Below, piece by piece: positions 19,016-31,115 of a stretch of DNA of 64,000 nt; the first letter of the stretch is position 1, and every line of letters starts with the position of its first letter. The stretch comes from Paenibacillus monticola. GTDB lineage: Bacteria; Bacillota; Bacilli; Paenibacillales; Paenibacillaceae. The position numbers and the translations under genes are program-made. The notes beneath the pieces are model-generated. The model was not told the origin of the DNA. It ran no database searches and worked only from the letters and a program-made list of their open reading frames with translations. Location: assembly GCF_009664975.1 (NCBI RefSeq), contig NZ_WJXB01000020.1, forward strand, positions 1 through 64,000, in the 5' to 3' direction.

Positions 19016-19414
19016 TTACCAAATGTAGCAGACAACTTCTCCGCCCGATTTTGATTGACGAGCTTCTTTATCGGTCATTACTCCCTTAGATGTGGAGACA
19101 ATCGCGATACCTAGGCCACCGAGTACACGAGGAACTTCGTTGCTCTTCGTGTAAACGCGAAGGCCTGGTTTACTAATTCTTTTCAAGCCTGTAATAACAC
19201 GCTCTTGATTAGGGCCGTATTTCAAGAAGATACGGATAATCCCTTGTTTACTATCTTCAACATATTCCGCATCACGGATGAAACCTTCACGCTTCAAGAT
19301 ATCAGCGATTTGTTTTTTCATTGTCGAAGCAGGCATTTCTACCGTTTCGTGACGCACAGTATTGGCGTTACGAATACGTGTAAGCATATCTGCAATAGGA
19401 TCAGACATAGTCAT
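19016..19414 (-). CDS. rpsH: 30S ribosomal protein S8
   Basis: The 132-residue S8 is a primary 16S-binding protein. It shows [14 protein letters not shown] at the N-terminus and the C-terminal signature [20 protein letters not shown] followed by EVVCYIW. ATG 19414, nine bases after AAGGAGG, is preferred over a second ATG two codons on. It lies between rpsZ and rplF. Confidence 0.98.
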   Translation of the reverse strand: MTMSDPIADMLTRIRNANTVRHETVEMPASTMKKQIADILKREGFIRDAEYVEDSKQGIIRIFLKYGPNQERVITGLKRISKPGLRVYTKSNEVPRVLGGLGIAIVSTSKGVMTDKEARQSKSGGEVVCYIW

Positions 19415-19446
19415 GTGTGTAAACCTCCTTCCCGTTTATAAACTTC

Positions 19447-19632
19447 TTACCAACTTGCTTTTTTCACGCCAGGGATCTGGCCTTTGTAAGCTAATTCGCG
19501 GAAACAAATTCTGCAAATTTTAAACTTTTGCAATACGGAATGTGGACGACCACAACGCTCGCAACGAGTATATGCACGCACTTTAAACTTAGGTGTGCGT
19601 TGTTGTTTTACTACCATCGAAGTCTTTGCCAT
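19447..19632 (-). CDS. rpsZ: 30S ribosomal protein S14, type Z (zinc form)
   Basis: The 61-residue S14 is the short zinc-binding form: [20 protein letters not shown] is followed by CERCG and CRICF, the two cysteine pairs. In B. subtilis this form is replaced by the zinc-free RpsN paralogue during zinc starvation. ATG 19632 follows GGGAGGTG. A longer in-frame reading begins inside the rplE spacer and is rejected. Confidence 0.97.
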   Translation of the reverse strand: MAKTSMVVKQQRTPKFKVRAYTRCERCGRPHSVLQKFKICRICFRELAYKGQIPGVKKASW

Positions 19633-19683
19633 TTTTGCCTGACACCTCCCAAACATTTTCAAAAGAAAAGGATGAAACGTAAT

Positions 19684-20226
19684 TTATTTCACGAAAGGCA
19701 TTCCCAGCTGACCTAGCAGCTCACGGGATTCCTCGTCCGTCTTTGCAGTTGTTACGATAACAATATCCATACCGCGGACTTTATCTACTTTATCATACTC
19801 GATTTCAGGGAAAATCAATTGTTCTTTAAGACCAAGTGTGTAGTTGCCGCGTCCATCAAATGAATTAGCGGAAATACCACGGAAGTCACGCACACGTGGA
19901 AGTGTTACGTTGATCAATTTATCCAAGAAGTAATACATACGCTCGCCGCGTAGTGTTACTTTAACCCCGATCGGCATGTTTTCGCGCAGTTTGAAACCGG
20001 CGATAGATTTTTTTGCTTTAGTGATAACTGGCTTTTGACCGGCAATCAATTGCATGTCGCTAACTGCGGAATCAATTACCTTCGAGTTTTGCACTGCATC
20101 ACCAACACCCATGTTGATAACGATTTTCTCGATTTTCGGTACTTGCATAACAGTAGTATAGTTAAACTTCTGCATCAAAGCAGGTGTGATTTCATTAAGA
20201 AAACGTTCTTTCATTCTTGCTGCCAT
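19684..20226 (-). CDS. rplE: 50S ribosomal protein L5
   Basis: The 180-residue L5 binds 5S rRNA and the P-site tRNA elbow. Conserved parts are [31 protein letters not shown] and [23 protein letters not shown] 20226 follows AAGGAGG by ten bases. It lies between rplX and rpsZ as expected. Confidence 0.98.
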   Translation of the reverse strand: MAARMKERFLNEITPALMQKFNYTTVMQVPKIEKIVINMGVGDAVQNSKVIDSAVSDMQLIAGQKPVITKAKKSIAGFKLRENMPIGVKVTLRGERMYYFLDKLINVTLPRVRDFRGISANSFDGRGNYTLGLKEQLIFPEIEYDKVDKVRGMDIVIVTTAKTDEESRELLGQLGMPFVK

Positions 20227-20257
20227 GAGGAATTAACCTCCTTTCTTTAAGGCTATA

Positions 20258-20611
20258 TTAGTCGATAATCTCTCCGGATCTTTTAGCTATCCGTACCTTT
20301 TTACCGTTTTCCAATACCTTGTAACCGATACGGGTTACTTTACCGCTCTTCGGATCAATGTGCATTACGTTGGACACATGAATCGAAGCTTCCTGCTCAA
20401 TGATTCCACCCTGTGGATTCAGCTGGTTCGGCTTTTGGTGTTTTTTCATCATGTTGACGCCTTCTATAAGAACGCGGTTTTGACGAGGATAAGCTGCGAT
20501 AACGCGGCCTTTCTTACCTTTGTCTTTACCACTGATCACAAGAACTACGTCATCTTTCTTTACATGCAGTTTATTGTTGTGGGATTCTAAAACTTTTTTC
20601 ACTCTAGGCAT
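20258..20611 (-). CDS. rplX: 50S ribosomal protein L24
   Basis: The 117-residue L24 starts 50S assembly. It has a KOW motif ([20 protein letters not shown], about residues 17-36) and the [12 protein letters not shown] loop. It is slightly longer at the N-terminus ([13 protein letters not shown]) than B. subtilis L24. ATG 20611 follows AGGAGGTG. Confidence 0.97.
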   Translation of the reverse strand: MPRVKKVLESHNNKLHVKKDDVVLVISGKDKGKKGRVIAAYPRQNRVLIEGVNMMKKHQKPNQLNPQGGIIEQEASIHVSNVMHIDPKSGKVTRIGYKVLENGKKVRIAKRSGEIID

Positions 20612-20661
20612 TTATTACACCTCCTATGACTAACCTTCAGCTTATTATCGCCGTTTTTTTA

Positions 20662-21030
20662 TTAGATAACTTCCGGTGCCAAGGAAACGATCTTCATGTA
20701 GTCTTTATCGCGAAGTTCGCGAGCAACTGGTCCGAAGATACGTGTTCCGCGTGGGCTTCTGTCGTCTTTAACAACAACAGCTGCATTTTCGTCGAATGCG
20801 ATGTAAGATCCATCTTTACGGCGGACAGAACGTTTAGTACGAACAACAACCGCTCTAACAACATCACCCTTTTTGACAACGCCGCCTGGTGTTGCTTGTT
20901 TAACGGAACAAACGATCAGATCACCGATTGCTGCTGTACGGCGTCCAGTACCACCCAGTACGCGGATACACATCAGTTCCTTCGCACCAGAGTTGTCAGC
21001 CACATGTAAACGTGTAAATGGTTGAATCAT
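20662..21030 (-). CDS. rplN: 50S ribosomal protein L14
   Basis: The 122-residue L14 contacts 16S rRNA in a subunit bridge. It shows [20 protein letters not shown] and [20 protein letters not shown] followed by APEVI. Length and place between rpsQ and rplX are normal. Confidence 0.98.
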   Translation of the reverse strand: MIQPFTRLHVADNSGAKELMCIRVLGGTGRRTAAIGDLIVCSVKQATPGGVVKKGDVVRAVVVRTKRSVRRKDGSYIAFDENAAVVVKDDRSPRGTRIFGPVARELRDKDYMKIVSLAPEVI

Positions 21031-21069
21031 TTTAATTTCCTCCTTCCGATCAGGACTCTTGTGATTATC

Positions 21070-21336
21070 TTAAAGGATAACCGCTGCTTCAATCACTTCA
21101 ATTAGTCTCCAACGTTTATCCTTGGACAACGGACGAGTCTCCATGACTTTTACAACATCACCGATTTTTGCAACATTTTCTTCATCATGTGCTTTGAATT
21201 TCTTCGTAGACTTGATGCGTTTATGGTACAGGTTATGCTTCTTATAGGTTTCAACAGCGATTACAATGGTTTTATCCATTTTGTCACTGACTACTTTACC
21301 GACTAGCACTTTACGTGCATTGCGTTCTTCGCTCAT
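21070..21336 (-). CDS. rpsQ: 30S ribosomal protein S17
   Basis: The 88-residue OB-fold S17 is a primary 16S-binding protein. The conserved [20 protein letters not shown] and [20 protein letters not shown] are present. It follows rpmC by 43 bases. Confidence 0.98.
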   Translation of the reverse strand: MSEERNARKVLVGKVVSDKMDKTIVIAVETYKKHNLYHKRIKSTKKFKAHDEENVAKIGDVVKVMETRPLSKDKRWRLIEVIEAAVIL

Positions 21337-21379
21337 AGTTAGCCTCCTTCCTGAATACGGATGATTAGATCCGTCTCAC

Positions 21380-21577
21380 TTAACTGATCCCAAGTACTCT
21401 TTGATGGATAACGGTTTTAGCACGAGCTATTTCCTTGCGCACGTCACGTATCCGAGTCGGGTTGTCCAGTTGGCCAGTTGCCAATTGAAAACGGAGATTG
21501 AAAAGTTCTTCTTTAAAACCAGCGATCTTTTGTTCAATCTCAGCAGTGGTTAAGTTGCGAAGTTCATTAGCTTTCAT
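21380..21577 (-). CDS. rpmC: 50S ribosomal protein L29
   Basis: The 65-residue two-helix L29 sits at the tunnel exit, where it helps dock SRP and trigger factor. It begins [23 protein letters not shown] 21577 lies inside the 3' end of rplP in another frame, giving an 11-base overlap, so its translation is probably coupled to rplP. The longer in-frame reading has no ribosome binding site. Confidence 0.97.
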   Translation of the reverse strand: MKANELRNLTTAEIEQKIAGFKEELFNLRFQLATGQLDNPTRIRDVRKEIARAKTVIHQRVLGIS

Positions 21578-22001
21578 TTGCTTCACCACCCAATTCTTCA
21601 CGTTTCACAAACTTAGTTTTTACAGGCAGCTTGTGAGCGGCAAGACGCATCGCTTCACGCGCGATTTCTTCCGACACGCCTCCGAGTTCGAACATAATCT
21701 TGCCCGGTTTAACTACAGCAACCCATTTCTCAACATTACCTTTACCACTACCCATACGAACCTCAAGAGGCTTCTGAGTAACTGGCTTATCAGGGAATAT
21801 CTTGATCCAAACTTGACCTCCACGTTTGATATAACGTGTCATTGCAATACGGGCAGCTTCAATCTGACGGTTAGTGATCCATGACGGTTCCAATGCTTGT
21901 AGGCCGAATTCGCCGAAGTTTAGTTCCGTACCGCCTTTTGCCATACCCCTCATGTGACCGCGCTGTTGCTTGCGGTGTTTAACGCGTTTTGGTACCAACA
22001 T
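21567..22001 (-). CDS. rplP: 50S ribosomal protein L16
   Basis: The 144-residue L16 organises the A-site region of the 50S subunit. The opening [18 protein letters not shown] and the GRMGSGKG-type loop (here [20 protein letters not shown]) are standard. It overlaps rpmC by 11 bases and follows rpsC by two bases. Confidence 0.98.
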   Translation of the reverse strand: MLVPKRVKHRKQQRGHMRGMAKGGTELNFGEFGLQALEPSWITNRQIEAARIAMTRYIKRGGQVWIKIFPDKPVTQKPLEVRMGSGKGNVEKWVAVVKPGKIMFELGGVSEEIAREAMRLAAHKLPVKTKFVKREELGGEANES

Positions 22002-22003
22002 GA

Positions 22004-22669
22004 TTAGTTGCCTCCTTCCTGAGCAGCTTGTTTCTTAGCTGGGGGAAGAACTTCTCCACGATAGATCCATACTTTTACGCCGATAAGGCCATAAGTTGTA
22101 TGTGCTTCTGCTGTACCGTAATCGATATCGGCACGAAGCGTATGAAGTGGAACTGTTCCTTCGCTATAACCTTCTGAACGAGCTATCTCAGCGCCGCCAA
22201 GACGACCGCCTACTTGAGTTTTAATCCCTTTAGCACCAGAGCGCATAGTTCTTTGAATCGCTTGTTTCAACGCACGACGGAACGATACACGACGTTCCAA
22301 TTGTTGTGCAATGCTTTCAGCAACAAGAATTGCATCCAGTTCAGGGTGTTTGATTTCATTGATGTTGATGTGCACTTTTTTGCCTTTGGCAATTGCAGTA
22401 ACTGCGCTGCGAAGTACTTCTACTTCTGCTCCGCCTTTACCAATAACCATACCTGGCTTAGCTGTGTGAATTGTAACATTCACGCGGCTTGCTGCTCTTT
22501 CAATTTCAATATGGGAAACAGCGGAATCCTTCAATTTGCCTTTAAGGTATTCCCGGATTTTAACGTCTTCCATTAAAAGAGTCCCGAAATCTTTGCCTGC
22601 ATACCATTTAGATTCCCAATCGCGAATAATACCGATTCGGAGTCCGACTGGATTTACCTTTTGACCCAC
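22004..22669 (-). CDS. rpsC: 30S ribosomal protein S3
   Basis: The 221-residue S3 lies at the mRNA entry tunnel. It has a KH domain ([17 protein letters not shown], about residues 72-88) and the C-terminal [20 protein letters not shown]. The start is GTG 22669, seven bases after AAAGGAGGG. It is followed by rplP after two bases. Confidence 0.98.
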   Translation of the reverse strand: MGQKVNPVGLRIGIIRDWESKWYAGKDFGTLLMEDVKIREYLKGKLKDSAVSHIEIERAASRVNVTIHTAKPGMVIGKGGAEVEVLRSAVTAIAKGKKVHININEIKHPELDAILVAESIAQQLERRVSFRRALKQAIQRTMRSGAKGIKTQVGGRLGGAEIARSEGYSEGTVPLHTLRADIDYGTAEAHTTYGLIGVKVWIYRGEVLPPAKKQAAQEGGN

Positions 22670-22683
22670 GTGTTATCCCTCCT

Positions 22684-23016
22684 TTATTTCTCAGATACCA
22701 CCAAAGTAATGTGGCTGGTGCGTTTGTTGATCCGGCTTGCGCGGCCCATGGCGCGCGGACGGAAACGTTTCATCGTTGGACCTTGGTTAACGAAAACTTC
22801 GCTAACGAACAAGCTGTTCACGTCCAAAGAATAGTTATGCTCAGCATTCGCAATCGCTGAGTTAAGCAGCTTCTCAACTACCGGAGAAGCGGATTTCGGA
22901 GTGTGGCGAAGAATTGCAATTGCTTCCCCCACTTGCTTTCCGCGAATCAAGTCAACAACCAGTTTCGCTTTACGAGCGGAAATCCGCACTGATCTTGCAT
23001 GTGCTTTTGCTTCCAT
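22684..23016 (-). CDS. rplV: 50S ribosomal protein L22
   Basis: The 110-residue L22 lines the peptide exit tunnel. It begins [20 protein letters not shown] and has the tunnel loop [20 protein letters not shown] with no deletion or insertion of the macrolide-resistance kind. ATG 23016 follows GAGGAGGG. Confidence 0.97.
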   Translation of the reverse strand: MEAKAHARSVRISARKAKLVVDLIRGKQVGEAIAILRHTPKSASPVVEKLLNSAIANAEHNYSLDVNSLFVSEVFVNQGPTMKRFRPRAMGRASRINKRTSHITLVVSEK

Positions 23017-23049
23017 TGTTTTCCCTCCTCTCAAACGAAGACCTTTTAA

Positions 23050-23328
23050 TTATCTTCTTGTTTTCTTATCGTCACCCGCGTGGCCTTTGTAAGTACGTGT
23101 TGGCGCGAACTCGCCCAACTTGTGACCTACCATATCTTCTGTTACGTATACAGGCACGTGTTTGCGTCCGTCATATACACCAAACGTATGTCCGATAAAC
23201 TGAGGGAAAATGGTTGAGCGACGGGACCAAGTCTTAACTACAACTTTCTTTTCTGTCTCGTTCAAATCCTCAACTTTTTTCAGCAGGTAGCCATCAATAA
23301 ACGGCCCCTTTTTTAAACTGCGACCCAT
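23050..23328 (-). CDS. rpsS: 30S ribosomal protein S19
   Basis: The 92-residue S19 in the 30S head binds with S13 and contacts the A-site tRNA. It has [18 protein letters not shown] and [16 protein letters not shown]. Length and place (rplB-rpsS-rplV) are normal. Confidence 0.98.
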   Translation of the reverse strand: MGRSLKKGPFIDGYLLKKVEDLNETEKKVVVKTWSRRSTIFPQFIGHTFGVYDGRKHVPVYVTEDMVGHKLGEFAPTRTYKGHAGDDKKTRR

Positions 23329-23404
23329 GTGTGAATCCTCCCTTCATTCAGTTCTTTAAACCGCGAATCGACGCTTCGCGCTAAGCTAACATGCCAGAAG
23401 CGTC

Positions 23405-24235
23405 TTATTTCGTGCGGCGACGAACGATATATTTATCAGAAGCCTTGTTTTTCTTACGCGTTTTGTAACCAAGGGTTGGTTTGCCCCAAGGAGACATAGG
23501 CGATTTCCGTCCGATTGGAGCACGGCCTTCACCACCACCATGTGGGTGATCGTTCGGGTTCATAACTACGCCGCGTACTTCAGGACGACGGCCAAGCCAG
23601 CGACTACGTCCAGCTTTACCGATCTTGATCAATTCGTGATCTTCATTCCCAACGGAACCGATTGTTGCACGGCACACGCTAAGAATTCTACGAACTTCAC
23701 CAGATGTTAAGCGAACGGAAACGTATTTATCTTCTTTACCAAGTAATTGAGCTTCTGTACCAGCAGCGCGTACAAGTTGTCCGCCTTTGCCTGGTTTCAA
23801 CTCGATATTGTGGATAACTGTACCTACCGGGATATTGATCAGCGGAAGGCTGTTACCAATTTTGATGTCCGCAGCAGGACCGGACTCAATCTTATCCCCA
23901 ACTTTAAGGCCCTTAGGAGCGATAATATAACGTTTCTCTCCATCAGCATAGTGGATCAAAGCAATATTAGAAGTACGGTTCGGGTCATACTCAATTGTAG
24001 CAACGCTACCTGGTATGCCGTCTTTAGTCCGCTTGAAATCGATGATACGGTATTTACGTTTGTGTCCGCCGCCATGGTGACGAACCGTGATTTTACCTTG
24101 GTTGTTGCGTCCCGCATGTTTAAATAGCGGCGACAGCAACGATTTCTCAGGCTGGTTTGTTGTGATTTCTTCAAACGTAGACACAGACATGTTGCGTCTT
24201 GCCGGAGAGGTCGGTTTGTACTTTTTAATTGGCAC
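23405..24235 (-). CDS. rplB: 50S ribosomal protein L2
   Basis: The 276-residue L2 is needed for peptidyl-transferase-centre assembly. It has the RNA-binding [20 protein letters not shown] and the conserved [20 protein letters not shown] loop with the essential His. It follows rplW by 27 bases. Confidence 0.98.
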   Translation of the reverse strand: MPIKKYKPTSPARRNMSVSTFEEITTNQPEKSLLSPLFKHAGRNNQGKITVRHHGGGHKRKYRIIDFKRTKDGIPGSVATIEYDPNRTSNIALIHYADGEKRYIIAPKGLKVGDKIESGPAADIKIGNSLPLINIPVGTVIHNIELKPGKGGQLVRAAGTEAQLLGKEDKYVSVRLTSGEVRRILSVCRATIGSVGNEDHELIKIGKAGRSRWLGRRPEVRGVVMNPNDHPHGGGEGRAPIGRKSPMSPWGKPTLGYKTRKKNKASDKYIVRRRTK

Positions 24236-24262
24236 TATAGTTTCCTCCTTACTTTAAGAGTA

Positions 24263-24556
24263 TTATTCTACCGCTTCAAAGAATTCGAGCGGTTTGCTGT
24301 CCGGGCTAAGTTTAACGATGGCTTTTTTCCACTCTGGAGTATAACCAGAATATTTACCATAACGTTTCAATTTGCCAGGTACGCGCATTGTGTTCACATT
24401 GATTACTTTAACTTTAAAAATAGCCTCGACAGCTTTTTTGATTTCGGTTTTATTAGCACGGATATCGACTTCAAAAGCGTATTTCAATTCGCTCATGTAT
24501 TCGGATGTGCGTTCCGTAATCACCGGGCGTTTAATAATATCACGAGGATCTTTCAT
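24263..24556 (-). CDS. rplW: 50S ribosomal protein L23
   Basis: The 97-residue L23 at the tunnel exit is the docking site for trigger factor and SRP. It shows [16 protein letters not shown] and [20 protein letters not shown]. Its ATG overlaps the rplD stop by one base (TAATG), indicating coupled translation. Confidence 0.98.
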   Translation of the reverse strand: MKDPRDIIKRPVITERTSEYMSELKYAFEVDIRANKTEIKKAVEAIFKVKVINVNTMRVPGKLKRYGKYSGYTPEWKKAIVKLSPDSKPLEFFEAVE

Positions 24557-25179
24557 TACGCGAACACCTCCTCTACCTTCAGAACTGCTTCTTTAGTGAT
24601 AATCAGTTTGTCGTACGTCAGTACGTCAAGAACATTAATGCCGTCAGCTACTACGAACTTCACCCCAGGGATGTTGCGAGCAGATAGTGCAACGTTATCG
24701 TCATAACTTGTAGAAACGATCAACGCTTTGCGATCAACTTTCAGGTTGTTCAAGATTGCCGCGAATTCTTTCGTTTTCGGAGCGTTCATTGTCAAGCTAT
24801 CCAATACGATAATGTCATTATCGAGTACTTTCGATGACAACGCGGATTTGATGGCCAAACGACGAACCTTCTTAGGCAATTTCCAAGAATAGCTGCGTGG
24901 TGTTGGTCCGAAGACAACGCCGCCGCCTTTCCATTGTGGAGAACGAATGGAGCCTTGACGAGCACGACCTGTACCTTTTTGTTTCCAAGGCTTACGTCCG
25001 CCGCCACGCACTTCAGAACGTCCTTTTACTTTGTGTGTACCACGACGAAGGGAAGCTCTCTGCATAAGTGCAGCTTCGTGCAGAACGTGCTCATTCGGTT
25101 CAATACCGAATACAGAGTCGCTCAGCTCAACTTCACCCACTTCGTTGCCACTGATATTAAAAAGTGTTACTTTTGGCAT
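24556..25179 (-). CDS. rplD: 50S ribosomal protein L4
   Basis: The 207-residue L4 has the extended tunnel loop [20 protein letters not shown] (about residues 55-74), the place of macrolide-resistance changes in other species; it looks wild type. In some bacteria L4 represses the S10 operon, but that mode is not established in Firmicutes. It overlaps rplW by one base. Confidence 0.98.
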   Translation of the reverse strand: MPKVTLFNISGNEVGEVELSDSVFGIEPNEHVLHEAALMQRASLRRGTHKVKGRSEVRGGGRKPWKQKGTGRARQGSIRSPQWKGGGVVFGPTPRSYSWKLPKKVRRLAIKSALSSKVLDNDIIVLDSLTMNAPKTKEFAAILNNLKVDRKALIVSTSYDDNVALSARNIPGVKFVVADGINVLDVLTYDKLIITKEAVLKVEEVFA

Positions 25180-25204
25180 TTCATGTTCCTCCTTTCTTCA
25201 GGAA

Positions 25205-25828
25205 TTATTTCTTAACGGTTTGTTTAACTTTCACGTAGCTGTTTTTAGGACCTGGAATAGCGCCTTTAATCAGCAACACGTTACGTTCTACGTCTACTCT
25301 GATAATTTCAAGCTTTTGAACCGTTACAGCATGATGGCCCATATGTCCTGGAAGGCGTTTGCCTTTAGGAACACGGTTAGCTTGGATAGAACCCATGGAA
25401 CCCGGTCTTCTATGGTAACGCGATCCGTGTGCCATTGGTCCGCGGCTTTGTCCCCAACGTTTGATAACACCTTGGAAACCTTTACCCTTTGATGTACCAG
25501 TCACGTCAACAAATTCGCCTGCAGCGAAGACATCAGCCTTCAACTCTTGTCCAACCTCGAATGAAGCGAGGTCAATACCGCGAATTTCTCGAACGTAGCG
25601 CTTAGGTGTTGCATTTGCCTTTTTGGCGTGACCTTGTTCAGGCTTGTTAGAGCGACTTTCCTTCTTATCGGAAAAGCCCAACTGCACTGCTTCATATCCG
25701 TCGATATTCAGGTCTTTCTTTTGCAGAACGACACAAGGGCCAGCTTCGATAACCGTAACCGCGATTACGTTACCTTCTGGAGTAAATACTTGAGTCATAC
25801 CGAGTTTTTTTCCTAAGATACCCTTCAA
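25205..25828 (-). CDS. rplC: 50S ribosomal protein L3
   Basis: The 207-residue L3 is an early 50S assembly protein reaching the peptidyl-transferase centre. It begins [20 protein letters not shown] and has the tip [21 protein letters not shown] start it at TTG 25828, because AGAGGTG ends six bases before; the GTG three codons upstream is part of that box. Confidence 0.95.
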   Translation of the reverse strand: MKGILGKKLGMTQVFTPEGNVIAVTVIEAGPCVVLQKKDLNIDGYEAVQLGFSDKKESRSNKPEQGHAKKANATPKRYVREIRGIDLASFEVGQELKADVFAAGEFVDVTGTSKGKGFQGVIKRWGQSRGPMAHGSRYHRRPGSMGSIQANRVPKGKRLPGHMGHHAVTVQKLEIIRVDVERNVLLIKGAIPGPKNSYVKVKQTVKK

Positions 25829-25871
25829 TGTTGACACCTCTTTTCTTTTCCTAAATTACTTAATAATAGAA

Positions 25872-26311
<440 letters not shown>

Positions 26312-26317
26312 TTTATT

Positions 26318-26346
26318 ATTATATATTTTATCCGGCGGAATTGCAA
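26318..26346 (-). promoter_or_regulatory. S10 operon promoter (sigma-A)
   Basis: The minus strand has -35 TTGCAA (26341-26346), a 17-base spacer and a perfect -10 TATAAT (26318-26323). It lies between the decayed receptor remnant and rpsJ and makes S10 transcription independent of tuf. Confidence 0.8.
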
Positions 26347-26399
26347 GTGAAAACATAAAAGAACGCATAATTTATTTCATGCGCTTCTTCTTCCTATTA

Positions 26400-27085
26400 T
26401 ATAGCCTTAAAGACTGTCTGTAGCTACTTTGAGGAGCTTGCTGAAGCTGCTGTTTGAGCTGTAGTCGATCCTATTCTCTCAATAGTATGTTTGAAGTATT
26501 GATCTCTTCCTACAGTAACAATCTCCTGTGTGCTGCTCTGTATGGAATCCACAATATCAGTGACAGTCTGCTAGTCTCAACGAATTGATATTTGCCACTC
26601 CTTATTTATTCCTGAACTTTACGGATCTCTTCGACGATCTGGCCTGTAAGATCACCTGATTTTCGGGTTCACAATCCAATGCGGACTACTCTACTTTTGG
26701 AGTCCTCAGTGAGCCTGCTTACCTCCTTTTCCACTTCAATGAAGCCTCTTCCATGTTTTCCTGTCTTGCTACCTTTAATGTAGCGTTTAATGATAGAATC
26801 TTCGTCTGATCGGCAATATACTGTACTGCAGCAACTATTTTCTGAATTTGTGAAGATGAGCTACTTAGCTCATTAACTGAACGCTCCAATTCATTGTGCT
26901 CTCATAAATCGATTATTTCACCCTGTCAGATTCTCGAGATGTTCACGTCCATTCTTGGCCATCCCTTGAGACACTAGAACAGAGGAAGCTATGCGTTTAA
27001 AGTATTCTTCACTTCGTTACCGCTCGCCACCAGTTGCTCTACAGCTGTTACAGTTAGTACTATTTGAAGACGCTCTTCATTTTAA
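26400..27085 (-). pseudogene. Decayed methyl-accepting chemotaxis protein fragment
   Basis: No open frame spans this stretch, but minus-strand translation in shifting frames recovers the signalling domain of a chemotaxis receptor in the right order. ERLQIVLTVTAVEQLVASGN is at 27075-26992. IADQTKILSLNATL, the receptor hairpin-tip region, is at about 26817-26776. VTDIVDSIQSSTQEIVTVGR starts at 26564 and its frame runs on to 26427. Stops and frameshifts separate the blocks; two in-frame TAGs follow the first. No sensor domain is seen, so it could derive from a soluble receptor of the YfmS kind or from a truncated one. It sits between the tuf terminator and the S10 promoter. Confidence 0.75.
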
Positions 27086-27104
27086 GATTCATCGTATACA
27101 AAAC

Positions 27105-27142
27105 AAAAAAAAAACAGGAGCACTTCATAAGAAGTACTCCTG
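27105..27142 (-). terminator. Terminator of tuf / str operon
   Basis: The minus strand has a 12-bp stem (CAGGAGTACTTC with GAAGTGCTCCTG, one G-U pair), a TTAT loop and ten Ts. It ends the rpsL-rpsG-fusA-tuf message. Confidence 0.9.
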
Positions 27143-27184
27143 CTTTATTGTTTCAGTATCTATCCATTAAGGATAGAACCAAAA

Positions 27185-28375
27185 TTATTTTTGGATAGAT
27201 GCTACAGTACCGGCTCCAACTGTACGTCCGCCTTCACGAATGGAGAAGCGAGTGCCTTCTTCAATAGCGATTGGGGAGATCAGGGAAACAGTTACAGTGA
27301 TGTTGTCACCAGGCATAACCATTTCAGTACCTTCTGGCAGATTGATGATGCCAGTTACGTCAGTTGTACGGAAGTAGAACTGTGGACGGTAACCAGTGAA
27401 AAATGGTTTGTGACGTCCGCCTTCTTCTTTAGTCAGAACGTAGATTTGAGCAGTGAATTCTGTGTGTGGTTTAACGGAACCCGGTTTAGCCAATACTTGG
27501 CCACGTTCAACCATAGTACGGTCTACACCACGAAGCAATGCTCCGATGTTATCGCCAGCTTGAGCAGAATCAAGCAATTTACGGAACATTTCAACGCCCG
27601 TAACAACTGATTTTCTGCTTTCTTCATGAATACCAACGATTTCGATTTCTTCACCAATTTTAACTTTTCCGCGTTCAACGCGACCAGTTGCCACAGTACC
27701 GCGGCCAGTGATGGAGAATACATCCTCTACAGGCATCAAGAAAGGTTTTTCAGTATCGCGTTCTGGAAGCGGAATATATACATCAATGGTTTCAAACATA
27801 TCAATGATGTTTTGTGCATATTCGCCATCAGGATTTGCAAGAGCTTCACGAGCAGATCCACGGATGATTGGAGTATCGTCACCTGGGAAATCATATTCGT
27901 TCAGCAGATCGCGAACTTCCATTTCAACCAATTCCAAAAGCTCTTCGTCTTCTACAGTGTCGCATTTGTTCAAAAATACAACGATGTAAGGAACGCCTAC
28001 TTGACGGGACAGAAGGATGTGTTCGCGAGTTTGTGGCATAGGGCCATCAGCTGCGGATACAACCAGGATTGCTCCATCCATTTGTGCTGCGCCAGTGATC
28101 ATGTTCTTAACATAGTCGGCATGTCCAGGGCAGTCTACGTGTGCATAGTGACGGTTAGGAGTTTCGTACTCAACGTGAGCTGTGGAGATAGTGATACCAC
28201 GTTCGCGTTCTTCAGGAGCCTTATCGATTTGGTCGAATGCTACAGCAGCGCCACCGTATTTTTTGGACAATACAGTAGTGATTGCAGCAGTCAGAGTTGT
28301 TTTACCATGATCGACGTGACCAATAGTACCAATGTTAACGTGCGGTTTGTTACGTTCAAACTTTGCCTTTGCCAT
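27185..28375 (-). CDS. tuf: Elongation factor Tu
   Basis: EF-Tu delivers aminoacyl-tRNA to the ribosome. The 396-residue protein has the GTPase motifs [10 protein letters not shown] (19-28), DCPGHADYV (81-89) and NKCD (136-139), then beta-barrel domains 2 and 3 ending in [10 protein letters not shown]. It is the last gene of the str operon and is followed by a strong terminator. A long plus-strand frame opposite it is a shadow. Confidence 0.99.
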   Translation of the reverse strand: MAKAKFERNKPHVNIGTIGHVDHGKTTLTAAITTVLSKKYGGAAVAFDQIDKAPEERERGITISTAHVEYETPNRHYAHVDCPGHADYVKNMITGAAQMDGAILVVSAADGPMPQTREHILLSRQVGVPYIVVFLNKCDTVEDEELLELVEMEVRDLLNEYDFPGDDTPIIRGSAREALANPDGEYAQNIIDMFETIDVYIPLPERDTEKPFLMPVEDVFSITGRGTVATGRVERGKVKIGEEIEIVGIHEESRKSVVTGVEMFRKLLDSAQAGDNIGALLRGVDRTMVERGQVLAKPGSVKPHTEFTAQIYVLTKEEGGRHKPFFTGYRPQFYFRTTDVTGIINLPEGTEMVMPGDNITVTVSLISPIAIEEGTRFSIREGGRTVGAGTVASIQK

Positions 28376-28482
28376 TTGAACAGTTCCTCCTTAATGTGGG
28401 GTTCCTAATATTTTGAGCCGTCCGTTGTATGTTATCTTAGATGACTGACCGGTTATACCCGGACGACGAGTTAAAACAATAA

Positions 28483-30561
28483 TTATTCTCCGCCTTTATT
28501 CTTGGCAGAGATTTCTTCTGCAATGGATTTCGGAACTTCTTCATAATGAGAAAGTTCCATTGAGAATACGCCGCGTCCTTGAGTACCGGAACGAAGTGTA
28601 GTAGAATAACCAAACATTTCGGAAAGAGGTACCTTAGACCGAATAATTTGAGCTCCACCACGAGAATCCATTCCTTCAATCTTACCGCGACGGGAACTAA
28701 GCATCCCCATTACATCACCCATGTATTCCTCAGGAACAGTTACTTCTACTTTCATGATTGGCTCAAGAAGGACAGGTTTACACTTGTCTTTAGCAGCCTT
28801 GAGCGCCAAAGATCCGGCAACTTTAAATGCCATTTCATTGGAGTCAACATCATGATAAGAACCATCTACTACAGTGGCTTTAACATCAACAAGCGGGAAG
28901 CCTGCGATGACACCATTTTTCATAGCCTCTTCAATACCCGCAAGTGCAGGAGCGACATATTCTCTAGGAACAGAACCGCCGACTACTTTACTTTCGAATT
29001 GGTTGCCAGTACCAGCCTCAAGGGGTTCAAATTCCACCCATACGTGACCATACTGACCACGTCCGCCTGATTGACGAACGAATTTACCTTCGACACGAGC
29101 AGCTTGTTTGAAAGTTTCACGATATGCAACCTGTGGTTTACCAACGTTAGTTTCAACATGGAATTCACGGCGCATACGATCAATGATAATATCCAAGTGA
29201 AGTTCGCCCATACCTGCCAGAATTGTTTGGCCTGTTTCTTCATCAGTATGAGCACGAAGAGTTGGATCTTCTTCGGTCAACTTACCGAGAGCAACGCCCA
29301 ATTTATCTTGGTCAGCTTTGGTTTTAGGTTCCACTGCGATTTCGATAACTGGATCAGGGAAGTTCATTGATTCCAATATAATTGGATTCTTCTCATCACA
29401 CAATGTATCACCAGTGCTTGTATCTTTCAATCCTACAGCTGCCGCGATGTCACCAGAGTATACAATAGAAATCTCTTGGCGGCTGTTCGCATGCATTTGT
29501 AGAATACGTCCAATACGCTCACGTTTGTTCTTAGTAGCATTTACAACGTATGATCCAGACTCCAGAACACCCGAGTATACACGGAAGAACGTAAGTTTAC
29601 CGACATAAGGGTCAGTCATGATCTTAAATGCCAAAGCAGAGAATGGTTCCTCATCAGAAGAATGACGAACTCCTTCTGTACCATCATCAAGATGACCAAT
29701 AATAGCTGGTACATCAAGAGGTGAAGGCAAGTAATCGACAACAGCATCCAGCATAAGCTGAACCCCTTTATTACGATAGGAAGATCCAACAATTACAGGG
29801 AAAATCTTAACTTCACATACGCCTTTGCGCAATGCTGCTTTGATTTCCGCAACTGTAATTTCTTCACCTTCCAGATACTTCATAGTGAGATCTTCGTCAA
29901 GTTCCGCAACCTTCTCGATCAACTCGAGACGCAGCTCTTCAACTTGTGCCAAATATTCAGCAGGAATTTCTGTCACTTCAATATTCTGACCCATTTCATC
30001 TTTGAAAATATGAGCTTTTTCCTCAACCAGGTCAATAATACCAATGAAGTCATTCTCTGCGCCCATTGGTATTTGAATAGCAACAGCATTCGCCATTAGA
30101 CGCTCACGCATAGCTTGAATTACATTAAGAAAATCAGCACCGATGATATCCATTTTGTTGACATAAGCGATCCGCGGTACACTATAACGGTCAGCTTGTC
30201 TCCAAACAGTTTCGGATTGAGGTTCAACGCCCTCTTTTGCACTGAAAACGCCTACTGCTCCATCCAATACACGAAGGGAACGTTCAACTTCAACAGTAAA
30301 GTCAACGTGGCCCGGGGTATCAATAATATTGATGCGGTGGCCCTTCCAAGCAGCAGTTGTAGCAGCGGAAGTAATGGTAATTCCGCGCTCCTGTTCTTGC
30401 TCCATCCAGTCCATTGTAGCAGCACCCTCGTGAACTTCACCGATTTTGTGCGTACGGCCTGAGTAGAAAAGAATCCGCTCCGTGGTTGTAGTTTTACCAG
30501 CGTCAATATGTGCCATGATCCCGATATTACGTGTATTAAATAAGGAGAACTCTCTAGCCAT
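28483..30561 (-). CDS. fusA: Elongation factor G
   Basis: EF-G drives translocation and, with RRF, ribosome recycling. The 692-residue protein has GTPase motifs AHIDAGKTT (17-25), DTPGHVDFT and NKMD, then domains II-V with the domain IV segment [15 protein letters not shown] and the tail [15 protein letters not shown]. Length is normal. It lies between rpsG (39 bases) and tuf (107 bases). Confidence 0.99.
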   Translation of the reverse strand: MAREFSLFNTRNIGIMAHIDAGKTTTTERILFYSGRTHKIGEVHEGAATMDWMEQEQERGITITSAATTAAWKGHRINIIDTPGHVDFTVEVERSLRVLDGAVGVFSAKEGVEPQSETVWRQADRYSVPRIAYVNKMDIIGADFLNVIQAMRERLMANAVAIQIPMGAENDFIGIIDLVEEKAHIFKDEMGQNIEVTEIPAEYLAQVEELRLELIEKVAELDEDLTMKYLEGEEITVAEIKAALRKGVCEVKIFPVIVGSSYRNKGVQLMLDAVVDYLPSPLDVPAIIGHLDDGTEGVRHSSDEEPFSALAFKIMTDPYVGKLTFFRVYSGVLESGSYVVNATKNKRERIGRILQMHANSRQEISIVYSGDIAAAVGLKDTSTGDTLCDEKNPIILESMNFPDPVIEIAVEPKTKADQDKLGVALGKLTEEDPTLRAHTDEETGQTILAGMGELHLDIIIDRMRREFHVETNVGKPQVAYRETFKQAARVEGKFVRQSGGRGQYGHVWVEFEPLEAGTGNQFESKVVGGSVPREYVAPALAGIEEAMKNGVIAGFPLVDVKATVVDGSYHDVDSNEMAFKVAGSLALKAAKDKCKPVLLEPIMKVEVTVPEEYMGDVMGMLSSRRGKIEGMDSRGGAQIIRSKVPLSEMFGYSTTLRSGTQGRGVFSMELSHYEEVPKSIAEEISAKNKGGE

Positions 30562-30600
30562 GAAATGGATCTCCCTTCAAAATATAAGTTATTTAAAATC

Positions 30601-31071
30601 CTACCAACGGTAGTGAGCAAACGCTTTGTTTGCTTCAGCCATTTTGTGTGTATCTTCACGTTTCTTGACAGAAGCGCCTGTGTTGTTGGAAGCGTCGATG
30701 ATTTCAGCAGCCAAACGTTCTTCCATAGTCTTCTCACCGCGGTTGCGTGAGTAGTTTACAAGCCAACGTAATCCTAAAGCAGTACGTCTTTCAGGTTTAA
30801 CTTCAATAGGTACCTGGTAGTTGGCACCGCCGACACGGCGGGCTTTAACTTCCAAGACTGGCATGATATTCTTGATGGCAGCTTCGAAAACTTCCATCGG
30901 TTCTTTACCTGTACGTTCTGCAATAAGCTTGAATGAATTGTACAAAATGCTTTGAGCGACACCTCTTTTACCACCCAGCATAATGCGGTTGATCAAACGA
31001 GTAACCAACTTGCTATTATACAATGGATCTGGCAAAACGTCTCTCTTAGTAACTGGACCTTTGCGTGGCAT
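30601..31071 (-). CDS. rpsG: 30S ribosomal protein S7
   Basis: The 156-residue S7 organises the 30S head and lies near the E site. It starts [20 protein letters not shown] and has [15 protein letters not shown] and [20 protein letters not shown]. Its place between rpsL and fusA is universal. Nothing unusual is seen. Confidence 0.98.
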   Translation of the reverse strand: MPRKGPVTKRDVLPDPLYNSKLVTRLINRIMLGGKRGVAQSILYNSFKLIAERTGKEPMEVFEAAIKNIMPVLEVKARRVGGANYQVPIEVKPERRTALGLRWLVNYSRNRGEKTMEERLAAEIIDASNNTGASVKKREDTHKMAEANKAFAHYRW

Positions 31072-31115
31072 GGATATCCCCCTTTCTTATATTGTTATTA
31101 TTCGCATACGTTATC

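Noticed and set aside
27626-28408. 260-codon plus-strand open frame opposite tuf
   Set aside because: It is antisense to an unmistakable EF-Tu gene, has no ribosome binding site and encodes a compositionally odd Phe- and Cys-rich peptide; it is a codon-bias shadow.
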